From CAYUYH01 sp964449175 (GTDB lineage Bacteria > Planctomycetota > Phycisphaerae > SM23-33), in NCBI GenBank assembly GCA_964449175.1, contig CAYUYH010000003.1:1-31786 (forward strand): 31,786 bases of DNA. Reading direction: 5' to 3'. Shown piece by piece: positions 8,695 to 16,377 of the stretch (within the stretch, counting starts at the first letter, position 1; the number at the start of each line of letters is the position of its first letter). The position numbers and the translations under genes were made by a program. The notes beneath the pieces are model-generated. The model was not told where the DNA came from. It did not search any database and saw only the letters and a list, made by a program, of their open reading frames with translations.

Positions 8695-8890
8695 CAAGGC
8701 CAATCCACTGCTGATCGACAAGGTGGAGGCGGCCCGGCTGACCTCGCTCTCGCCACGGACCGTTGACCGGTTCGTCTCGTGCGGGAAGTTCCCGCCGCCA
8801 CTGCGGGTCGGAGGCCGGCGACTGTGGAACCGCCAAGCCCTCATCGAGTGGGTCAACGACGGCTGCAAGCCCCTGGAGGACCGGCCATGA
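8684..8890 (+). CDS. AlpA/excisionase-like helix-turn-helix protein
   Basis: A 68-residue protein of the AlpA/Xis branch of the MerR superfamily. Its features are LLIDKVEAARLTSLSPRTVD (helix-turn-helix, residues 9-28), a typical G-K-F-P-P-P-L-R-V-G-G-R-R-L-W wing (34-48), and a closing helix (NRQALIEWVNDGC). The G-x-F-P-x-P-x-x-x-G-x-R-x-x-W pattern is a family hallmark. ATG 8684 has AAGGAGG at 8671-8677 inside the preceding gene, so the two are translationally coupled. The stop overlaps the next ATG as ATGA. The likely role is excision directionality or activation of the integrase, as known for AlpA and phage Xis proteins. Two helix-turn-helix proteins in tandem suggest a split between repressor and excisionase duties. 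Confidence 0.8.
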   Translation: MTIDKANPLLIDKVEAARLTSLSPRTVDRFVSCGKFPPPLRVGGRRLWNRQALIEWVNDGCKPLEDRP

Positions 8891-9750
8891 CCCACTGGAA
8901 GCGCATCCACAAACTCGGCATCGCCTGCCCCGTCTGCGGCCACAAGGACTGGTGCCTGATGGCCCCGGACGGCTCGGCCGTGATCTGCGGCCGGATCGAA
9001 CAGGGCGCGGTGAAGCGATGCGGCCAGGCGGGTTGGCTGCACCGGATCGCCGACCGGGCGGGCTGGCAGTCTCGCAAGCCCGATCTGGCGGTGGTGATCA
9101 CGGCCAGGCCGTCGCCAAAGCTGGTTCAGATGGCTCAGAAGTTTTGTCAGGCGGCCGTCCAGAGCGGTGTCCTCAAGGAGCTGTCCGTTTCGTTGGGCCT
9201 GTCCGAGGCTGCTCTGGAGCAGTACCAAGTCGGCTGGTGCGAGCAGCAAAACTGCACCACCTGGCCGATGCGTGACGCCGACGGGCGGGTCGTGGGCATC
9301 AACCGGCGCTTCCCCGACGGCAACAAGATGATCTTCCAGGGGCACTGCGCCGGCCTGTACATGCCGCTCGACCTGCCCGGCGACCTCTCCGGCAAGTGCC
9401 TGTTGATTGCCGAGGGCGCCACAGACGCCGTGGCCGGGGCGGACCTGGGCTTCCGGACGGTCGGTCGGTTCTCCTGCTTCCACGGGACGAACCTGTTGAC
9501 CAGACTGGTCACCCATCGCCGCCCTGCGGAGGTGGTGATCGTCGCCGATGGCGATGAGGCCGGGCAGTCGGGGGCAGGCATGCTCGCGGCGGCCGTGGTG
9601 CCGCTGGTCAAGGTGCTCAAGATCGTTACCCCGCCCCCACCTCACAAGGACCTGCGGGCCTGGAAACAGGCCGGTGCGACCGAGGCGGACCTACTTCAAC
9701 TCATCAACACCAGCTTGCCCGTGCGGCTGAGCGTGGAGGTTCGGACATGA
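8887..9750 (+). CDS. Zinc-ribbon/TOPRIM primase-like protein
   Basis: A 287-residue protein with the domain order of DnaG-type and mobile-element primases. The N-terminal cysteine-rich knuckle (Cys 14, Cys 17, His 19, Cys 23, Cys 34, Cys 45) resembles a CHC2-like zinc ribbon. A TOPRIM domain has its catalytic Glu in IAEGATDA (E176, G177, D180), and the acidic D-x-D motif is VADGDEAGQSG (D221, D223, G226). Between the two lies a linking domain with the sequence INRRFPDG, often seen in phage-type primase/helicase N-termini. ATG 8887 overlaps the previous stop (ATGA), and its stop overlaps the next start in the same way. Expected role: priming replication of the excised element, probably with the ATPase encoded next. 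The central RNA-polymerase core of a full DnaG is absent. Confidence 0.8.
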   Translation: MTHWKRIHKLGIACPVCGHKDWCLMAPDGSAVICGRIEQGAVKRCGQAGWLHRIADRAGWQSRKPDLAVVITARPSPKLVQMAQKFCQAAVQSGVLKELSVSLGLSEAALEQYQVGWCEQQNCTTWPMRDADGRVVGINRRFPDGNKMIFQGHCAGLYMPLDLPGDLSGKCLLIAEGATDAVAGADLGFRTVGRFSCFHGTNLLTRLVTHRRPAEVVIVADGDEAGQSGAGMLAAAVVPLVKVLKIVTPPPPHKDLRAWKQAGATEADLLQLINTSLPVRLSVEVRT

Positions 9751-11654
9751 CTGCGGACGGCGTGAATACAACGGAAGCGGCTGAGGAACTGGCCGCCAAC
9801 ATCGACAAGTTCCACGAGGACAAGGCCCAGGCCAAGCTGGAGATCGTCCCGAAGTTCACCGGCCGGACGTATGTGGCCGTACTCCAGGTGCAGTCCGGCG
9901 GTCAGACGGCCTTCGTGAACAAGGTGGACCTGGCCAAGGAGGGCGCTCGGATGGCTTTCGCCGAGAGGGTCAGCGAGGTCCTGCCCGCCGTGCCGAAGGA
10001 CGAGGTGCTTCGCGCCCTGCTGAAGGTGTTCGACGAGCGGTCGGCCTGTCTCCAGAAGATGGAGGAACTGGCAGCCGAGAAGGGCGAGGAGCCGACGCTG
10101 GCCGACATGATGGTGCAGATCGCCACCGACGAAGCTGAGCTGAGCCACGACGCCAACTTCGCCGCCTACGCCACGATCCAGGTCGAGGGCCACCACGAGA
10201 CCTGGCCGGTGCGGTCGCGGAGCTTCCGTCTGTGGGTGCAGCGGCGATTGCGGGAAGAACACGACCGCTCGGCCAACAGCGAGGCGCTCCAGACGGCGTT
10301 GAGCGAGATGGAGGGCCTGGGGATGTTCAAAGGCCTGCTCATCCAGCCGTTCGTGCGCCTGGCGGAACTGGACAGCGACATCTATCTGGACCTGTGCGAC
10401 GCCGACTGGCGCTGGGTGCGCATCACGCCATCGGGCTGGTCGCTCGGCCAGGGCCGGCCGCCGGTACAGTTCATCCGGTCGCGCGGCATGATGGCGCTGC
10501 CGGTGCCCCAAGCCGGTGGCAGCATCCAGGAGCTTCGCCAGTTCCTGAATTGCCGAGATGATGCCGACTTCGTGCTGATCGTGTCCTGGTTGCTGGCGGC
10601 GCTGCGGCCGAGGGGACCGTTTCCCGTCCTGAACATCTGTGGTGAACAGGGATCGGCGAAATCCACGACGCAGAAGATGCTCCGGGCGCTGGTGGACCCC
10701 AATTCCGCGCCTCTGCGAGCCGATCCGAAGGAGCCGCGCGACCTGATCATCTCGGCCAGCAACTCCTGGGCGGTCGCCTTCGACAACCTGTCCACGATCC
10801 CGCCGTGGATGTCGGACGCCCTGTGCCGCCTGAGCACAGGCGGCGGGTTCGCCACACGGGAGCTGTACAGCGACGCCGAGGAGGTCATCTTCGACGCGAT
10901 GCGGCCGGTGATGTTCAACGGCATCACAGACCTGGCCACCCGGCCTGACCTGCTGGACCGGTCGCTGAACATCCTGCTGACGGCCATCCCGGAGGGCCGG
11001 CGAAAGCAGGAGCGGCGCCTGTGGTCAGCCTTCGAGGCGGCCAGGCCGCGGATACTGGGCGCGCTGCTCGATGCCGTTGCGGCGGGGCTGGCGAACCAGG
11101 ATTCCGTTCGCCTGGCCCGGTTGCCCCGCATGGCGGACTTCGCCACATGGGTCTCAGCCTGCGAAGGGGGGCTGGGCTGGCCCGAGGGCACGTTCCTAGG
11201 CGCCTACACGGCCAGCCGGGAGTCGGCCAACGAGGTGGCGGTTGAGGCCAGCATCGTGGCACAGGCCGTGCTCAGCTTCATGGCCAGGAGAGCGACATGG
11301 GAAGGCACGGCCTCGGAGCTGCTGGACGCCCTGGGGGACGTCGTGAGCGAGAAGGCCCAGCGCCGCCCCGACTGGCCGAAGGGCAACAACGCCCTCGCCG
11401 GCAAACTGCGGCGGATCGCGCCCAACCTCCGTGAAACCGGCCTGGAGACCGCCTTTGCCAAGTCCGGCAGGCGGGTCATCCGGTTGGAGAGGACATCACC
11501 CACCCGACCCACCGGGGCAGCCTTGCCCGAGCCGTCTGACCACAACGTCCCATCCGCAACGCAGTTGCCAGGCGCGGACGGCGCGCTGGACGGTGCGGAC
11601 GGTCTTTCCGGCCAGCAGTCGGATGAGACGGAGGACTGCACATGGAGGGGGTGA
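9747..11654 (+). CDS. P-loop ATPase, putative replicative helicase of the element
   Basis: A 635-residue cytoplasmic ATPase. Walker A is GEQGSAKST (residues 299-307), Walker B is VAFDN (343-347), and a sensor-1-like Asn follows in VMFNGI (about 388-393), then a candidate arginine finger in DLLDRS. This AAA+/SF3-like module sits in the middle of the protein. The N-terminal half (1-290) is unrecognised and contains a Glu/Lys-rich helical part. The C-terminus (about 430-600) is helical with a disordered, acidic tail. It is coupled to the primase-like gene through ATGA. A primase-helicase pair with an excisionase and an integrase is characteristic of autonomously replicating integrated elements and phage satellites, so helicase function is a context-supported inference. 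No member name can be given with confidence. Confidence 0.75.
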   Translation: MTADGVNTTEAAEELAANIDKFHEDKAQAKLEIVPKFTGRTYVAVLQVQSGGQTAFVNKVDLAKEGARMAFAERVSEVLPAVPKDEVLRALLKVFDERSACLQKMEELAAEKGEEPTLADMMVQIATDEAELSHDANFAAYATIQVEGHHETWPVRSRSFRLWVQRRLREEHDRSANSEALQTALSEMEGLGMFKGLLIQPFVRLAELDSDIYLDLCDADWRWVRITPSGWSLGQGRPPVQFIRSRGMMALPVPQAGGSIQELRQFLNCRDDADFVLIVSWLLAALRPRGPFPVLNICGEQGSAKSTTQKMLRALVDPNSAPLRADPKEPRDLIISASNSWAVAFDNLSTIPPWMSDALCRLSTGGGFATRELYSDAEEVIFDAMRPVMFNGITDLATRPDLLDRSLNILLTAIPEGRRKQERRLWSAFEAARPRILGALLDAVAAGLANQDSVRLARLPRMADFATWVSACEGGLGWPEGTFLGAYTASRESANEVAVEASIVAQAVLSFMARRATWEGTASELLDALGDVVSEKAQRRPDWPKGNNALAGKLRRIAPNLRETGLETAFAKSGRRVIRLERTSPTRPTGAALPEPSDHNVPSATQLPGADGALDGADGLSGQQSDETEDCTWRG

Positions 11655-11959
11655 TGCTGCTTGAGAAGGCGCGGGCCGCCGGGCTGACCGTCCAGGCCGA
11701 TAGCGACCAGCTCGTCATACGCGGTCCGCGCCGGGCGGGTGAAGTCGCCCGCCTGATCCTGGACAACAAGGCCGCCGTGCAGGCGGCCCTGTTGGCCGCG
11801 TGGCGAGAAGGACACAGGGCCTGGGCCCAGTCGCTCCCCCTGGCCAAGCGCCTGGAATACGACCGCGCCTTCGGCCAGGCGTGGTTCGCCGGTCACGACG
11901 CGGACCAATGCCGCCACATGGGTCGCCATGAGGTCGAGCAGGGCCGCTGCCAGAAATAG
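11654..11959 (+). CDS. Small protein with TubC-docking-like N-terminus
   Basis: A 101-residue protein. Its N-terminus (LLEKARAAGLTVQADSDQLV, then a short R-x-G-P-R-R turn and a helix ending in ALL) resembles the TubC N-terminal docking fold. From memory, such small proteins also occur beside primase/helicase genes of integrated elements, not only in polyketide clusters. The C-terminal half is basic and aromatic. ATG 11654 overlaps the helicase stop (TGATG) and follows GGAGGGG at 11645-11651. ATG 11642, adding four residues, is the alternative start. It is the last gene before the integrase, separated by 77 bp. A protein-protein adaptor role is a guess; the reading frame and position are well supported. 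Confidence 0.65.
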   Translation: MLLEKARAAGLTVQADSDQLVIRGPRRAGEVARLILDNKAAVQAALLAAWREGHRAWAQSLPLAKRLEYDRAFGQAWFAGHDADQCRHMGRHEVEQGRCQK

Positions 11960-12002
11960 CTGTTTTTCCTGCCGGTTTGAGTTGATTCCCCTTCGCACCT
12001 GA

Positions 12003-12019
12003 GCAAGCATCGCGCTTGC
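12003..12019 (+). promoter_or_regulatory. Hairpin in integrase leader
   Basis: GCAAGC (12003-12008) and GCTTGC (12014-12019) form a 6-bp stem with a 5-nt loop, 17 bp before the integrase ATG. Its position between the operon end and the integrase ribosome binding site (GGAG, 12024-12027) would let it act as a weak terminator or as a translational control element. There is no T-tract. Confidence 0.35.
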
Positions 12020-12036
12020 CCTCACGGAGATGAACC

Positions 12037-13683
12037 ATGCTTGTGAAACGGAAGCACTACAGGCCGATTCCGACCGGCGCCGTCCTCATCCAGCGCCGTG
12101 GCCAGAAGTACGCCCAGTGGACCACGTCTCGCGGCAAGACGGTCACGCTCCCGCTCAATCGGCGGGGCGACCGCATTGTCACAGAAAACCGCCAGTGGTA
12201 CGTCCGCTTCCGCATGCCCGACGGCAAGTGGAAGGAGTGGAAGGCTTACACCGACAAGACCGCCTCGGCCGTGCTGGAGACGCAGATACTCCAGAAGCTC
12301 GAACGCGGCGAGGTGGGCCTGACCGACCCGATGGACGAGCACCGTCGCCGGTCTCTTGCCGAGCACCTGGCCGCCTTCGAGTGCCACCTGTCCGCAAGGA
12401 ATAGCACGGCTGCCTATGTCGAGCAAACGATGCAGAGATGCCGCGATGTCCTTGAAGGGATCAAAGCCGAGGTCATTGCCGACATTACCCCCGGACGCGT
12501 TGAGGCCTATCTGGCCGAGCTCCGCAGGGGCGGCATGAGCATGGCCTCGTCGAATCACTATCTGCGGGCGTGCCGGTCGTTCTGCGGGTGGCTGGTGAGA
12601 GACCGGCGGACGGCGGAGAACCCCTTGGCCGGCCTGTCCGCCCTGAAGCTGACCGAGTACGACAAGAAGCGCCGACGTCGGGCGCTAAGTGACGCCGAAT
12701 TCACAGCCTTGGTCAACGCCGCCAAGGCGTCGGACAGGTCTTTTCGCGGCATCCCCGGAACAGACCGCGCCATGCTGTACATCCTCGCTGCCAACACGGG
12801 CCTGCGGGCAAGTGAACTGGCCTCCCTAACGCCTGCGTCCTTTGACCCGGACGGCCAGACGCCAACGGTGCATTGCTGCGGCGGGTACACCAAGAACGGC
12901 CAAGACGCCACCTTGCCGCTAAGGGCGGACCTTGTGGCGATGCTCAGGCAATGGCTGGACGGAAAGCCGCCGGACAGTCCCTTGTGGCCGGGGTCGTGGG
13001 CTAGGAGCCGGGCGGCCGCGGAGATGGTCCGCCTGGACCTGGCAGCCGCAAGGAAGGCTTGGATTGAGGACGCCCCATCAGACCAAGAGAAGGCGCAGCG
13101 CGAGAGGTCGGGTTTCCTGGCGTACCGCGACGCCTCCGGCCGCATCGCCGATTTCCACGCCTTGCGACACACGTTCATCACCAACCTAGCCCGTGCCAAG
13201 GTCCACCCCAAGAATGCCCAGACGCTGGCGAGGCACAGCACCATCAACCTGACCATGAACGTCTATACCCACACGCTCCTGGAGGACCTGGCGGGTGACG
13301 TGAACAAGCTGCCTGCCCTGCCGGTGGCCAGTGGGGAGACTACAGGGGGAGAAGCATTGGCCCTGACGGGCACCGACGGCCCGCACCACGATCCTGATAA
13401 CGGGCCAAAAAGGCGCACAAATTGGCGCTCGATTTCCGGCTCATCGTGCGAAAAGGAGGCCAAGGGTGGCAAGAGTTGGCGAAACCGGGCGGAAGCTAGT
13501 GTCGGCACCCCGATCGCAGAAAACCGCGACAACCCTAGGGAATTGTCGCGTTCTGGCGCGTCCTGTCCAACGGTGTCGATTGCCGGAGGTGGGACTCGAA
13601 CCCACACCAGGGGTGAACCTGACAGGATTTTGAATCCTGCGCGTCTGCCAATTCCGCCACTCCGGCGAGGGAATGTAGTCTAG
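12037..13683 (+). CDS. int: Tyrosine recombinase / integrase
   Basis: A 548-residue site-specific recombinase with the full catalytic set: Arg 257 (NTGLRASEL), Lys 286 (YTKNG), His 374 and Arg 377 (HALRH), His 400 (LARHS) and the nucleophile Tyr 410 (VYTH). The N-terminal about 90 residues are an extra, possibly arm-binding, domain with the motif WYVRFRMPDGKWKEW. A SAM-like core-binding domain covers about 105-200. GGAG at 12024-12027 precedes ATG 12037. The catalytic domain is finished by about residue 440; the last about 100 residues are low-complexity. Codons 516-544 are read from the antisense strand of the tRNA-Leu gene, so the C-terminus is set by the integration site. It should catalyse integration into and excision from this tRNA. 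Confidence 0.95.
   Translation: MLVKRKHYRPIPTGAVLIQRRGQKYAQWTTSRGKTVTLPLNRRGDRIVTENRQWYVRFRMPDGKWKEWKAYTDKTASAVLETQILQKLERGEVGLTDPMDEHRRRSLAEHLAAFECHLSARNSTAAYVEQTMQRCRDVLEGIKAEVIADITPGRVEAYLAELRRGGMSMASSNHYLRACRSFCGWLVRDRRTAENPLAGLSALKLTEYDKKRRRRALSDAEFTALVNAAKASDRSFRGIPGTDRAMLYILAANTGLRASELASLTPASFDPDGQTPTVHCCGGYTKNGQDATLPLRADLVAMLRQWLDGKPPDSPLWPGSWARSRAAAEMVRLDLAAARKAWIEDAPSDQEKAQRERSGFLAYRDASGRIADFHALRHTFITNLARAKVHPKNAQTLARHSTINLTMNVYTHTLLEDLAGDVNKLPALPVASGETTGGEALALTGTDGPHHDPDNGPKRRTNWRSISGSSCEKEAKGGKSWRNRAEASVGTPIAENRDNPRELSRSGASCPTVSIAGGGTRTHTRGEPDRILNPARLPIPPLRRGNVV
13581..13666 (-). tRNA. tRNA-Leu (anticodon CAA)
   Basis: An 86-nt tRNA on the minus strand, 5' end at 13666. The acceptor stem pairs GCCGGAG with CTCCGGC and the discriminator is A. 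The anticodon stem CAGGA/TCCTG encloses the loop TTCAAAA, giving anticodon CAA. A long variable arm typical of tRNA-Leu follows, then a T-arm with GGTTCGAGTCC. CCA is not encoded. The integrase lies on its 3' side, so the tRNA 3' end is the probable integration site. The gene is intact, as expected when an element restores the 3' end it displaces. Confidence 0.97.
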
Positions 13684-13742
13684 GACTCCTCCCGCGAAAC
13701 GCAAGGCCCGCGCGCCGAGAGCAGTGGGAATGCCCCCATTGA

Positions 13743-13777
13743 CCGGAGTACCGGAATACCGGATGGCCGGAATACCG
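13743..13777. repeat. Degenerate short tandem repeat
   Basis: Three to four imperfect copies of a 10-bp unit close to CCGGAATACC are arranged head to tail in the 180 bp between the tRNA-Leu and the end of pckG. A second small duplication, TGAAGCCT, occurs twice at about 13820-13840. No gene or clear terminator is visible in this gap. Confidence 0.5.
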
Positions 13778-13845
13778 TGAGGAAGAGCATCGAGCGCACG
13801 GCGACGTGCCCGAAAGCCTGAAGCCTGGAGTCTGAAGCCTCTCGC

Positions 13846-15726
13846 CTACAGGTCGCCCGGGAGGACGTAGTCTCCCTTGGCGTCGCGGAGGTCCTGGAGC
13901 CTCTTGCGCTGGGCGATGATCACGTCGAAGATCACCTGCGGCGTGTCGGCTACGTCGTTGCGGTAGATCTTCTCGATGCGCTCCAGCTTGGCGAGGTTCT
14001 CCTGGACGCGGATGGTGAACTGGCGATCGTAGTCGGCGCGGCTGTAGTCCTTGCCCAGCACCTGCTTGAACAGGGGCGCGAGATCCTCGTATCGCGGGAT
14101 CCAGCCGGTCGGGGTCTTGATGGCCTCGACCTCGCCGTGGACGCGAAGCTCCATCCACTTCACCCACACGCCCTTGTCGCGCATGCCGGTGAGGAACTTG
14201 CCGCTGTCGTCTTTCTGGAAGTAGTTGACGCCGAAGACAGCCGGCGGGGCCTTCAGGCCGTTGGCGAACTCTAGGTTGTTCTGGATGTACTTGCCCAGCG
14301 GGATGGCCAGGAAGTCCATGTTGCTCATCAGATTGAACGTGCGGACGCCGGTGGCGCCCAGCGTGGCGGCCGTCGTCTCGCTCTCCAGCGACGCGCCGTA
14401 GGCGACGATCCCGTGCGTCCAGTCGAAGCTCTGCTGGACGGGCACGGACGTATCACTGTCGCGCCCGCCGTAGATGATCCCGCCGACGGGCACGCCGAGC
14501 GGGTTGTCCAGTTCCTTGTCCAGGTTGGCCAGCGCCCGCAGGGAGATGGTGTAGCGGGCGTTGCCCTTGTTGGCGGGGGGAATCTCGTTGCCGAACTGGT
14601 CGATCTTGCCCTCGTGCCAGTCGCCGGCCGCGTTGATGCCCTCAGCGGGGAAGTCCTCCCCCATGCCGTACCAGTAGGGCTTGCCGTCGGTGACCAGCAG
14701 GTTGGTGAAGATCACCTCGCCAGGCGTGGTGAGTACCTCATGGATCACCGGATCGTCGGCGGGGTTGACGTTGGAGATGATGCCGAAGATGCCCACCTCG
14801 ACGTTGACCGCCCGCGCCTCGCCGTCGATCGCGCGGAAGTAGGCAAGGTCGTCGCCGATGATCGTCTCGCCGGGCAGCATGGCGGTGGACGTCTTGCCGC
14901 ACGCGCTGGGGAACGCGCCGGTGAAGTAGGTCACCCGCCCCTTGGGTCCGTGGATGCCCATCACGAACATGTGCTCCGCCAGCCAGCCTTCAACGTCGGC
15001 CTTGCGGATCGCCAGACGGAGGGCGAGTTTCTTCAGCCCCATCGTGTTGCCGGCGTACTGCGTGTTGACGCTGTAGATCACCTCCCGCGTGTAGTCGATG
15101 TAGATGCGCTTCTTGTCCATCTCGGCGCTGACGTTGGTGTCGGTCAGCTTGCCGGCGGAGTGCAGGAAGCGGAAGAACTTGCAGTCCTGTCCCAGCCGCT
15201 TGAACTCCCCGTAGCCGCCGCGATAGAGCAGGTCCTCGCTGTGGGCGACGTAGTAGGAGTCGGTGATCTGCGCGCAGGGAATGGCGAACACGGAGTTCGC
15301 CGGCCCGAGGCAGAAGAACCGCACGAGCATGGTCCGGCCTTTCATCGCCCCGGCAAGGCGCCCGCGGACGTCGGCCAGGCCTTCCTCCCGCTCGATCTGG
15401 TTGAGGTTCTTGCTGAGCGGGGCGTCGGCCGGCACGAGGTAGCGGGTCATCTTCTTATCCCGGCCCTGGTCGTGGGGATAGTTGTCGAAGTGGACGGTGT
15501 GGCCATCGAGCGCAAGGGGGGTCTCCTCGCGGTTGTCGATTGCGCCCTGGCGAATCCACGCGACGTCGGCCGGGTCGTCGCCGCAGACCTTCAACGTGGC
15601 CGGCTGGCACAGCTCGACGGCATCGGCGACGAAGGCGTGCAGCTCGTCGCTATCGATGGCCTGGAGCTTGGCGAAGCTCTCGGCGTCGGTCTTGGGCTTG
15701 AGGATGTTCGCGTAGTTGTCTTGCAT
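13846..15726 (-). CDS. pckG: Phosphoenolpyruvate carboxykinase (GTP)
   Basis: Interconverts oxaloacetate plus GTP with phosphoenolpyruvate, CO2 and GDP; a cytoplasmic enzyme of gluconeogenesis and anaplerosis. The GTP-dependent family is shown by the P-loop in FPSACGKTSTA with the active-site Cys 276 and Lys 278, the kinase-2 motif GDDLAYFR, the substrate segment in YGEFKRLGQD, and the C-terminal MRDKGVWVKWMELRVHGEVE. At 626 residues it has the usual length. I chose ATG 15726. An in-frame GTG at 15759 would add 11 residues not typical of the family. It stands alone, with its 3' end facing the tRNA-Leu, and has its own strong promoter about 165 bp upstream. It appears intact and is normal chromosomal content flanking the inserted element. 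Confidence 0.97.
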   Translation of the reverse strand: MQDNYANILKPKTDAESFAKLQAIDSDELHAFVADAVELCQPATLKVCGDDPADVAWIRQGAIDNREETPLALDGHTVHFDNYPHDQGRDKKMTRYLVPADAPLSKNLNQIEREEGLADVRGRLAGAMKGRTMLVRFFCLGPANSVFAIPCAQITDSYYVAHSEDLLYRGGYGEFKRLGQDCKFFRFLHSAGKLTDTNVSAEMDKKRIYIDYTREVIYSVNTQYAGNTMGLKKLALRLAIRKADVEGWLAEHMFVMGIHGPKGRVTYFTGAFPSACGKTSTAMLPGETIIGDDLAYFRAIDGEARAVNVEVGIFGIISNVNPADDPVIHEVLTTPGEVIFTNLLVTDGKPYWYGMGEDFPAEGINAAGDWHEGKIDQFGNEIPPANKGNARYTISLRALANLDKELDNPLGVPVGGIIYGGRDSDTSVPVQQSFDWTHGIVAYGASLESETTAATLGATGVRTFNLMSNMDFLAIPLGKYIQNNLEFANGLKAPPAVFGVNYFQKDDSGKFLTGMRDKGVWVKWMELRVHGEVEAIKTPTGWIPRYEDLAPLFKQVLGKDYSRADYDRQFTIRVQENLAKLERIEKIYRNDVADTPQVIFDVIIAQRKRLQDLRDAKGDYVLPGDL

Positions 15727-15782
15727 GTTCTGGTCTCGTGCTGGGGAAATCGGGGCCACTGGGTCGACAGCGCCGACACGAA

Positions 15783-15810
15783 TGCCCGCCTGCCGGCGTT
15801 TGGGCGGGCA
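15783..15810 (-). promoter_or_regulatory. Hairpin in pckG leader
   Basis: TGCCCGCC (15783-15790) and GGCGGGCA (15803-15810) are perfect 8-bp inverted arms around a 12-nt loop, located in the presumed 5' leader between the pckG promoter and its ATG. It may affect messenger stability or attenuation. No known riboswitch is recognised here. Confidence 0.4.
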
Positions 15811-15889
15811 GCTCGCCCTGGCCGGTCGCCTGTGGAGACGGCCCGCCGCAGCGAGGCGCCCCCACGCGGGCCGAAACCGCGGGCGAAAG

Positions 15890-15919
15890 CTTATAAGGCA
15901 AGGCCCTTGTCGATGTCAA
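15890..15919 (-). promoter_or_regulatory. Sigma-70-like promoter for pckG
   Basis: On the minus strand, a perfect TTGACA (15914-15919) is followed by TTATAA after 17 bp (15891-15896), or equally TATAAG after 18 bp (15890-15895). It is the best promoter match in the window. It implies a leader of about 155-160 nt before ATG 15726. The remaining sequence up to the first prepilin-like gene (about 15,920-16,238) shows no gene I can support, only a small dyad, ATAACT (16031-16036) with AGTTAT (16052-16057). Confidence 0.65.
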
Positions 15920-16238
15920 GGCTGGGAAACGTCGTCAAGTGCGGCGGTTGTGTGTTTGGCCGGCCACGGCCGACTCACAGCGCGGCTGCTCGCCATGGTC
16001 TCGGCTGCTCCTCGCCCGTGCCGGCGAGCGATAACTCTTGGCCCAGGCGCCAGTTATACTGCGGCTGCAACTCGATGTCGCCTGTTGCCCCGAGCCAGGC
16101 GCAACACACTGAGGGCGGCTTGGATGTGCTCGGCCCCGTGTGGCGCGCTACCGCGGCCACGCCGCCGCGAACGCAGCATCGCCCATCTTGCCGGGATCAA
16201 GGGCGGCAGAGGCGGCGGGGAATTTTCGCAGAAGTTGC

Positions 16239-16266
16239 TTGTCTGGGCCTGCCGATCCTGTAGAAT
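16239..16266 (+). promoter_or_regulatory. Promoter of first prepilin-like gene
   Basis: TTGTCT (16239-16244), a 16-bp spacer, and TAGAAT (16261-16266; 5 of 6 matches to TATAAT), about 110 bp upstream of the gene start. It is the AT-richest stretch of the intergenic region. Confidence 0.5.
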
Positions 16267-16377
16267 AATAGTGTGGCAAGATGGTTGTGAACACCAGACG
16301 CATACCCCCCAAGCATTCCTAGTTATGGGACATAGCGCGGCCGGGCCTTGCCGGCGGGTCCCCCTAAGGAGATGATC

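Larger units (their letters stand above)
1..13666. mobile_element. Integrative element in tRNA-Leu (right part; left end outside window)
   Basis: A complete tyrosine recombinase gene reads into, and antisense through, a tRNA-Leu gene. Directly inboard of it is a gene set typical of integrated elements: AlpA/Xis-like helix-turn-helix proteins, a TOPRIM primase-like protein and a P-loop ATPase. This is the classic layout of an element inserted at a tRNA 3' end, with the tRNA marking the right junction. The left att repeat was not found by eye, so the left limit is unknown; the coordinate 1 only marks the window edge. Assigning the helicase-nuclease and the large unknown protein (16-6303) to the element is an inference from continuity. 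No capsid, portal, relaxase or conjugation gene is visible in this part. Confidence 0.7.

Noticed and set aside
13743..13777. CRISPR-like short repeats near the tRNA
   Set aside because: Units of about 10 bp are degenerate and tandem without spacers; no cas gene is in the window.
16031..16060. TATACT box with dyad ATAACT/AGTTAT upstream of the prepilin array as a promoter
   Set aside because: No -35 box at a workable distance, and the nearest gene start is over 300 bp away with a better promoter between.
14413..16263. Long + strand open frame opposite pckG
   Set aside because: It is the antisense shadow of a high-GC gene with perfect PEP carboxykinase motifs; its translation is low-complexity and has no ribosome binding site.
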